From assembly GCA_048213135.1 (NCBI GenBank), contig PS015025.1, forward strand, positions 30,582-87,868: 57,287 nucleotides of DNA. Reading direction: 5' to 3'. Shown here piece after piece: positions 50,001 to 57,287 of this stretch. Under the pieces are notes generated by a model. It was given only the letters and a program-made list of their open reading frames with translations. It searched no databases and was not told the DNA's origin. A program made the translations under genes and the position numbers. This DNA is from Reclinomonas americana ATCC 50394 (lineage: Eukaryota; Jakobida; Jakobea; Jakobida). Each line of letters starts with the position of its first letter. The stretch's first letter is position 1.

Positions 50001-53000
50001 TTGTGCCGGTGTGCCGTCACTTGTCGCCGCAACCACTCGGTAATAGTACACCGTGTCCGGTGTGAGGCCGGTGAGTGCTGCTGACACAGCAACATCCGTA
50101 GACGCCGGTCCACTCACACTCGCTGGCGTAACAGTGGGTGCCGACTGAATCGTGCCACTCGCAAACGTGGGCGATGTCGAGTACTCGATCGTCACACTCA
50201 CACCTGGTCCGTTCTGCACATTCACCGTGCCATGCAACACTGCCTGTACAGCAGTCACTTGCGTTGCTCCACCAGTCGTCGCAACCGTTGCCAACTTCAA
50301 TGTCGTAAATGTGACCGACGTGCTGTACTGCGCCGGCGTGCCGTCACTCGTCGCCGCCACCACTCGATAGTAATACACCGTGTCAGGAGTCAGACCCGCA
50401 AGCGCAGCTGACACAGCCACATCTGTAGACGCTGGTCCACTCACACTCGCCGGTGTCACGGAGGGTGCCAACTGAATCATACCACTCGCAAATATCGACG
50501 ACGTCGAATACTCGATCGTCACACTCACTGCTGGTCCATTCTGCACATTCACCGTACCGTGCAACACTGCCTGCACAGCCGTCACTTGCGTTGCTCCACC
50601 AGTCGTCGCAGCCGTCGCGAGCTTCAACGTCGTGAACGTAGCCGACGTGCTGTATTGTGCTGGCGTGCCGTCGCTTGTCGCCGCAACCACTCGGTAATAG
50701 TACACCGTGTCGGGTGTGAGGCCGGTGAGTGCCGCAGATACAGTCACATCTGTAGACGCCGGTCCACTCACATTCGCCGGTGTCACGGAGGGTGCTGACT
50801 GAATCGTGCCAATCGCAAATGTCGAAGACGTCGAATAATCGATCGTCACACTCACACCTGGTCCGTTCTGCACATTCACCGTGCCATGCAACACTGCCTG
50901 CACAGCAGTCACTTGCGTCGCTCCTCCGGTCGTGGTAGCCGTGGCCAGCTTCAGTGTCGTGAACGTGGCTGACACGCTGTATTGTGCCGGTGTACCGTCG
51001 CTCGTCGCTGCCACCACTCGGTAGTAGTACACCGTATCGGGCGTCAGACCACTCAACGCAGCTGACACAGCAGCATCCGTAGACGCCGGTCCACTCACAT
51101 TCGCCGGTGTCACGGAGGGTGCCGACTGAATCGTGCCACTCGCAAACGTGGACGATGTCGAGTACTCGATCGTCACACTCACACCTGGCCCGTTCTGCAC
51201 ATTCACCGTGCCGTGCAACAATGCCTGTACAGCTGTCACCTGCGTTGCGCCACCAGTCGTCGCAGCCGTCGCAAGTTTCAGTGTCGTGAACGTGGCCGAC
51301 GTGCTATATTGTGCCGGTGTGCCGTCACTTGTCGCAACGACAACTCGGTAATAGTACACCGTGTCGGGTGTGAGGCCGGTGAGTGCTGCAGATACAGCCA
51401 CATCCGTAGACGCTGGCCCACTCACACTCGCCGGTGTCACAGTGGGCGCCGACTGAACCGTGCCACTCGCAAATGTCGAAGACGTCGAATACTCGACAGT
51501 CACACTCACTGCTGGTCCATTCTGCACATTCACTGTACCATGCAACAATGCCTGCACAGCAGTCACTTGCGTCGCTCCACCAGTCGTGGTTGCTGTTGCA
51601 AGCTTCAGAGTCGTGAATGTCGTCGACGTGCTGTACTGCGCCGGCGTGCCGTCACTCGTCGCCGCAACCACTCGGTAATAGTATACCGTGTCGGGTGTGA
51701 GGCCGGTGAGTGCCGCAGATACAGTCACGTCCGTAGACGCCGGTCCACTCACACTCGCCGGTGTCACGGAGGGTGCCAACAGAATCGTGCCACTCGCAAA
51801 CGTGGACGATGTCGAGTACTCGATCGTCACACTCACACCTGGTCCGTTCTGCACATTCACCGTGCCATGCAACACTGCCTGTACAGCAGTCACTTGCGTC
51901 GCACCACCAGTAGTAGCAGCCGTCGCAAGTTTCAACGTCGTGAACGTGGCCGATGTGCTGAATTGTGCCGGCGTGCCGTCACTCGTCGCCGCAACCACTC
52001 GGTAATAGTACACCGTGTCGGGTGTGAGGCCGGTGAGTGCTGCAGATGCAGCCACATCCGTAGACGCCGGTCCACTCACACTCGCCGGTGTCACGGAGGG
52101 TGCCAACTGAATCATACCACTCGCAAATATCGACGACGTCGAATACTCGATCGTCACACTCACTGCTGGTCCATTCTGCACATTCACCGTGCCATGCAAC
52201 ACTGCCTGCACAGCCGTCACTTGCGTTGCTCCACCAGTCGTCGCAGCTGTCGCGAGCTTCAACGTCGTGAACGTAGCCGACGTGCTGAATTGTGCCTGCG
52301 TGCCGTCACTTGTCGCCGCAACCACTCGGTAATAGTACACCGTGTCCGGTGTGAGGCCGGTGAGTGCTGCTGACACAGCCACATCTGTAGACGCCGGTCC
52401 ACTCACATTTGCTGGCGTAACACTGGGTGCCAACTGAATCATGCCACTCGCAAATGTGGACGATGTCGAGTACTCGATCGTCACACTCACACCTGGCCCG
52501 TTCTGCACATTCACTGTGCCGTGCAACACTGCCTGCACAGCAGTCACTTGCGTTGCACCACCAGTAGTAGCAGCCGTCGCAAGTTTCAACGTCGTGAACG
52601 TGGCCGATGTGCTGTACTGCGCCGGCGTGCCGTCACTCGTCGCCGCAACCACTCGGTAGTAGTACACCGTGTCGGGTGTGAGGCCGGTGAGTGCTGCAGA
52701 TACAGCCACATCCGTAGACGCTGGTCCACTCACACTCGCCGGCGTTACGGAGGGTGCTGACTGAATCATGCCACTCGCAAAAGTGGACGATGTCGAGTAC
52801 TCGATCGTCACACTCACACCTGGTCCGTTCTGCACATTCACCGTGCCATGCAACACTGCCTGTACAGCAGTCACTTGCGTTGCTCCACCAGTCGTCGCAA
52901 CCGTTGCCAACTTCAATGTCGTAAATGTGACCGACGTGCTGTACTGCGCCGGCGTGCCGTCACTCGTCGCCGCAACCACTCGATAGTAATACACCGTGTC

Positions 53001-56000
53001 GGGGGTCAAACCCACAAGCGCAGCTGACACAGCCACATCTGTAGACGCTGGTCCACTCACACTCGCCGGTGTCACGGAGGGTGCCAACTGAATCATACCA
53101 CTCGCAAATATCGACGACGTCGAATACTCGATCGTCACACTCACTGCTGGTCCATTCTGCACATTCACCGTGCCATGCAACACTGCCTGCACAGCCGTCA
53201 CTTGCGTTGCTCCACCAGTCGTCGCAGCTGTCGCGAGCTTCAACGTCGTGAGCGTGACTGACGTGCTGTACTGCGTCGGCGTGCCGTCACTCGTCGCTGC
53301 CACAACTCGGTAATAGTACACCGTGTCGGGCGTCAGACCACTCAACGCAGCAGATACAGCCACATCCGTAGACGCCGGTCCACTCACACTCGCTGGCGTA
53401 ACAGTGGATGCCAACTGAATCGTGCCACTCGCAAACGTGGACGATGTCGAATACTCGATCGTCACACTCACACCTGGCCCGTTCTGCACATTCACCGTGC
53501 CGTGCAACACTGCCTGCACAGCAGTCACTTGCGTCGCTCCACCAGTCGTCGCAACCGTTGCCAANNNNNNNNNNNNNNNNNNNNNNNNNNNNNNNNNNNN
53601 NNNNNNNNNNNNNNNNNNNNNNNNNNNNNNNNNNNNNNNNNNNNNNNNNNNNNNNNNNNNNNNNNNNNNNNNNNNNNNNNNNNNNNNNNNNNNNNNNNNN
53701 NNNNNNNNNNNNNNNNNNNNNNNNNNNNNNNNNNNNNNNNNNNNNNNNNNNNNNNNNNNNNNNNNNNNNNNNNNNNNNNNNNNNNNNNNNNNNNNNNNNN
53801 NNNNNNNNNNNNNNNNNNNNNNNNNNNNNNNNNNNNNNNNNNNNNNNNNNNNNNNNNNNNNNNNNNNNNNNNNNNNNNNNNNNNNNNNNNNNNNNNNNNN
53901 NNNNNNNNNNNNNNNNNNNNNNNNNNNNNNNNNNNNNNNNNNNNNNNNNNNNNNNNNNNNNNNNNNNNNNNNNNNNNNNNNNNNNNNNNNNNNNNNNNNN
54001 NNNNNNNNNNNNNNNNNNNNNNNNNNNNNNNNNNNNNNNNNNNNNNNNNNNNNNNNNNNNNNNNNNNNNNNNNNNNNNNNNNNNNNNNNNNNNNNNNNNN
54101 NNNNNNNNNNNNNNNNNNNNNNNNNNNNNNNNNNNNNNNNNNNNNNNNNNNNNNNNNNNNNNNNNNNNNNNNNNNNNNNNNNNNNNNNNNNNNNNNNNNN
54201 NNNNNNNNNNNNNNNNNNNNNNNNNNNNNNNNNNNNNNNNNNNNNNNNNNNNNNNNNNNNNNNNNNNNNNNNNNNNNNNNNNNNNNNNNNNAACGACAAC
54301 TCGGTAATAGTACACCGTATCGGGCGTCAGACCACTCAACGCAGCTGACACAGCCACATCTGTAGACGCCGGTCCGCTCACACTCGCCGGCGTCACGGAG
54401 GGTGCCGACTGAATCGTGCCACTCGCAAACGTGGACGATGTCGAGTACTCGATCGTCACACTCACACCTGGTCCGTTCTGCACATTCACCGTGCCATGCA
54501 ACAATGCCTGCACAGCAGTCACTTGCGTCGCTCCACCAGTCGTGGTTGCTGTTGCAAGCTTCAGTGTCGCGAATGTCGTCGACGTGCTGAATTGTGCCGG
54601 CGTGCCGTCACTTGTCGCCGCAACCACTCGGTAATAGTACACCGTGTCCGGTGTGAGGCCGGTGAGTGCTGCAGATACAGCCACATCCGTAGACGCCGGT
54701 CCACTCACACTCGCCGGCGTCACGGAGGGTGCCGACTGAATCGTGCCACTCGCAAACGTGGACGATGTCGAGTACTCGATCGTCACACTCACACCTGGTC
54801 CGTTCTGCACATTCACCGTGCCGTGCAACACTGCCTGTACAGCCGTCACCTGTGTCGCTCCTCCAGCCGTGGTAGCCGTCGCCAGGTTTACCGTCGTGAA
54901 GGACACTGGGGCTGGAATCTGAAGACTGGCCCCACCACCGCTCTCCGAAATCGAGCGAACATAGTATGTCGTGTTGGGCAGCAATCCAGTTACAGTGGCA
55001 GTAACAGCAGTGTCAGTCATGCCAGTCACTGTTGCAGGCGAGATACCTGTCGACAGCGTCGTGACATTGTTGCTAAATGTACTGGAGGTCGAGTACTGAA
55101 AAGAAACCGTCACGGCTGGTCCTCCGTTTGCATTCACCGACGCACTCAACACTGCACTGGTGGCGGCGAAAGAGGCTGGTGACACTGTTGTCGATGACGA
55201 GAGAGGAGGCGTGGCGAATGCAAGGCCGGAGCTCACTTGCACGTCGCTTCCACTGGTAGCGATGACGCGGAAGTAGTAGAGAGTGTTAGGTACCAGTGGA
55301 CTGACAGTTGCCGACACCGAAGTCGCGGTGGCGCCGGTAACGGTGGCGGGTGATACTGCCGAAACGGCAACGACTCCAGTGGTGAATGCAGCTGAAGTCG
55401 TGTATTCCATGGTCACCGTAGCCGCAGGACCGTTCTGCGCGTTTGCGATACCGCGCAGTACTGACGATGTTGCACCGGATACGGTGGGCGCCGACGTAGT
55501 CACAGTCGGACTGAGATACGTATCCATCTGCGTGGTGCCGACCTTGAAGTATGTGCCAACAGTTGGTGCATACTGCACACACACGCTAAACAGGGCTGGA
55601 ACAGTTCCAGCCGGCAGTGACAGGCCGGTGCCACCAATCGTCACTGTCAACTGCGAAGCAGTAGCATCAGCCGTCACGCTCGACGCGGTGGTCGAGAGTG
55701 GGTTTGTTGAGGTGCACAATGCGCCTGGCTCCAGCTGAACGCCGAGAACTTGACTTGCTGGCTGAAGATTGGAGCCGCTGACGACAAATGATGCCGTTGG
55801 ATCTCGGGCTTTGATCAATGCCGGGCTGAATGACTCGCCAAGAGCTGTAGAGACGCGTGGAATGAATTGAAAGTGTGAGAACGCTCTGTCAATGAACTGC
55901 GAGAATGAAGAGAGAAAAACGCAACTGACAACTAGATTTGCACTGCCGACTTTGAAGTATGAACCGCTTGCGGAGAACCGGATGCAGACCCTGTAATACA

Positions 56001-57287
56001 GAGGCATCCACGTGAGACCCAGAATCAACCGTGCACAAACTACTACTACGCACGAGAGATTGCCACCAGGCACAATGCCGACCGCAACCGGCACGACCAG
56101 CTGCTGACGATTGCCGGTTACCACAAATACGCCGGTTGGTAACACCTGATTCATGGGGAGCGGTCCACCTGGTGTACACGTGCTTGAGCGCTCCAGGAGC
56201 ACATTATCCGTGGAAGTGAAGAACGACCCAGTGAGCGTCAGCGTCACAGATGAGTCTCCTCCGCGGACGAGGATCGGTGAGAAGGCAGTGGCGGAGCCTG
56301 TACGTATATCATGCGATTAGTGCTTCCAGCTGGAGAAGATATTCGGTGCGAGCGCGAGTGAGCTTGAGCAGCACGCACCGACTTCAACGCCCAAGGCCAG
56401 CTGGTACGCTTCGCTGGCGGACCAACGCACACACAGCTGCTTGGCACCGACGGCATTCGCCCCCGACGCATCGACAGTCATGGAGTACGTGGTGGCGCTG
56501 ACAGCATTGATGTTGCTAATGGGAGCAACGCTTGAAACGCTGCTGCAGTTGTCGGAGATGACAAATGCAGCTCCGTCTGCCGCAGTACTGACAAAGCCTT
56601 GCCCGGTTACGGTGAGTACACGAGCAAGCAACGGCTCCAACTTGGCGGGAGTGGTGGAAGAGAAGGCAGCTACACACGTGATGCACACAGCATTAAGTCA
56701 GCACTCAGATAAAGGCAAACGAGAAGCAAAGACTCCGAACCAACAGACAACGCAGCAACATCCACATACGCAGCCGTCGAGGCCCACCGAATGCACATCC
56801 GAAACGCCGCCCCAGAGGAGGCGCTGGCATCGACAGACACCAGCATCGAGTTTGTGCTTAGATATGAGCCAGGAGTGATAGTAACACCGCTGGCCACAGT
56901 TGGCGAAGTCGCCGAGGGTGTGGAGCAACTGGCCGCCAACACCACGGCTGACGAGTCGTATGAACCAGCACCCAAGTCGGCCAGCGACAGCGTGACAAGC
57001 CCGCCACCGCTAATGGTGACCACTTGTGAAGCGCGATTGAGCACAGCCGGCACGGACAGGTTTGACACGACAGCTGTGCGGAAACAGGGGACACGCGTGA
57101 GACAGGCGCAATGTGCAAGTCTCGAAACGGGTCATATCTCACCGACACTGAGCGGAGACACAAGCGAATACTGCGAATGCGCGGAGCTGCTCCACCGAAT
57201 GCACAGCGAATATGCACCTGCCGTCACGGAGGTGGCGTCGACCGTCAGCATCATGGATGTCGGCAATGTTGCAGTTGAGACGGCGAT
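41006..57287 (-). CDS. Giant single-pass receptor-like protein: IPT-like modules, FN3-like repeat array, TM, Q-rich tail (5' partial)
   Basis: The gene enters from the right edge. From the N-terminal side, 57287-55900 holds separate exons with modules such as FSPILVRGGDSSVTLTLTGS and a recurring LCVRWSAS / MCIRWAST / VCIRFSAS element. Then come FN3-like domains, the 327-bp array (54900-46186), degenerate FN3-like domains to about 45600, and more IPT-like modules (PRIDSVSPSTI...STVTIDGDLLPLSGM near 43900-43990, and APSFVSIVPSKVRRATDVTV near 43500). The last exon (41006-42402) has a transmembrane helix (VPVIVGVVVACCCGVILVAT) followed by RRRKK, then a cytosolic tail with five copies of a PSxxLxxLIxLxR motif separated by Gln/Arg runs. 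The protein is probably several thousand residues long and adhesive or receptor-like. Exon borders between 42400 and 45600 are only partly resolved, and five N runs interrupt it. Confidence 0.65.
41250..41770 (-). repeat. Coding repeat in the receptor tail: PSxxLxxLIxLxR plus Gln runs
   Basis: Five related units are seen on the minus strand: PSLKLHELIDLFRKQQ, PSAELRHLIQLFREQQ, PSAELRHLIRLFRDQQ, PSSDLFQLIALYRLQQ and PSAQLYQLIALHREQR. The two central units (near 41520-41560 and 41645-41685) share long identical DNA, so they arose by recent local duplication. Confidence 0.85.
46186..54900 (-). repeat. Tandem array of 327-bp (109-residue) FN3-like repeats
   Basis: The unit encodes a beta-sandwich with GGATQVTAVQAVLHGTVNVQ, VTIEYSTSSTFASGTI, and LTPDTVYYYRVVAATSDGT. 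The spacing is exactly 327 bp between equivalent positions (48517, 48844, 49171, 49498, 49825, 50152 and so on). Roughly 20 copies are visible. Three N runs (46480-47088, 47476-48392 and 53565-54291) would hold about seven more if their sizes are right. Copies differ by a few percent, in combinations that recur between non-adjacent units. No intron interrupts the visible array. Confidence 0.92.

Noticed and set aside
51213-52373. Long plus-strand open frames (up to 386 codons) across the receptor repeat array
   Set aside because: They are antisense shadows of the 327-bp repeats. The minus frame has the conserved FN3-like pattern and continues into the TM exon, while the plus frames give Arg/His/Cys-rich nonsense that breaks at each unit variant.
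46186-54900. Regularly spaced repeats that could be mistaken for a CRISPR or satellite array
   Set aside because: The unit is 327 bp, fully coding, without short spacers, and in an intron-bearing eukaryotic gene.

Overview
The window is eukaryotic nuclear DNA from a compact, intron-rich, GC-rich genome: about 19 protein genes in 57 kb, most introns 50-90 nt, stops and starts of neighbours often only tens of bases apart. The gene set (ZMYND10 axonemal-dynein assembly factor, heterotrimeric G alpha, Rab8-like GTPase, diacylglycerol kinase, NEDD8 and ubiquitin proteases, TMEM260-type O-mannosyltransferase, a giant IPT/FN3-like receptor) fits a flagellated unicellular eukaryote, perhaps a relative of animals and fungi. 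The species cannot be fixed from the sequence. The window carries runs of N of two kinds: short 20-base gaps (9413, 11169, 13074, 31637, 35846) and sized gaps, the largest at 434-1067, 16410-17195, 46480-47088, 47476-48392 and 53565-54291. I saw no tRNA, rRNA, CRISPR array or transposase. All exon structures are my own splicing by frame and family homology; there are no RNA data.

Layout. 1-1988 (+) 3' part of a ZMYND10 gene without a MYND finger; 2051-3170 (-) RRM protein; 4033-5787 (+) WD40 protein resembling WDR53; 6122-9412 (-) Ser/Ala-rich and His-rich protein; 10182-11479 (+) secreted protein whose middle contig looks inverted in the scaffold; 11926-13847 (+) TRAF-type zinc-finger protein; 14123-16068 and 16337-19084 (-) two tandem G alpha genes with a relic of the TRAF-type gene between them; 19168-20377 (+) Rab8-like GTPase; 20511-22839 (+) diacylglycerol kinase; 22899-27575 (+) long coiled-coil protein; 27583-28520 (-) SENP8-like protease, head to head with a USP10-like protease at 28586-31209 (+); 31269-32404 (-) His-rich protein; 32776-33957 (-) proline-rich nuclear-looking protein; 34389-36399 (-) type II membrane FkbM methyltransferase, head to head with a TMEM260-like gene at 36431-39799 (+); 39919-40749 (-) secreted acidic zinc-ribbon protein; 41006-57287 (-) a giant single-pass receptor that runs off the window.

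Two observations stand out. First, many introns use the 5' splice sequence GTTGCG instead of GTGAGT or GTGCGT; I count about 22 cases, several anchored by conserved protein motifs (G alpha, Rab, USP10, FkbM). Second, a TMEM260-like gene, the family known to O-mannosylate IPT domains, sits next to a giant receptor built of IPT-like modules and a homogenised 327-bp FN3-like repeat array, with a cytoplasmic tail made of a repeated PSxxLxxLIxLxR motif between glutamine runs.
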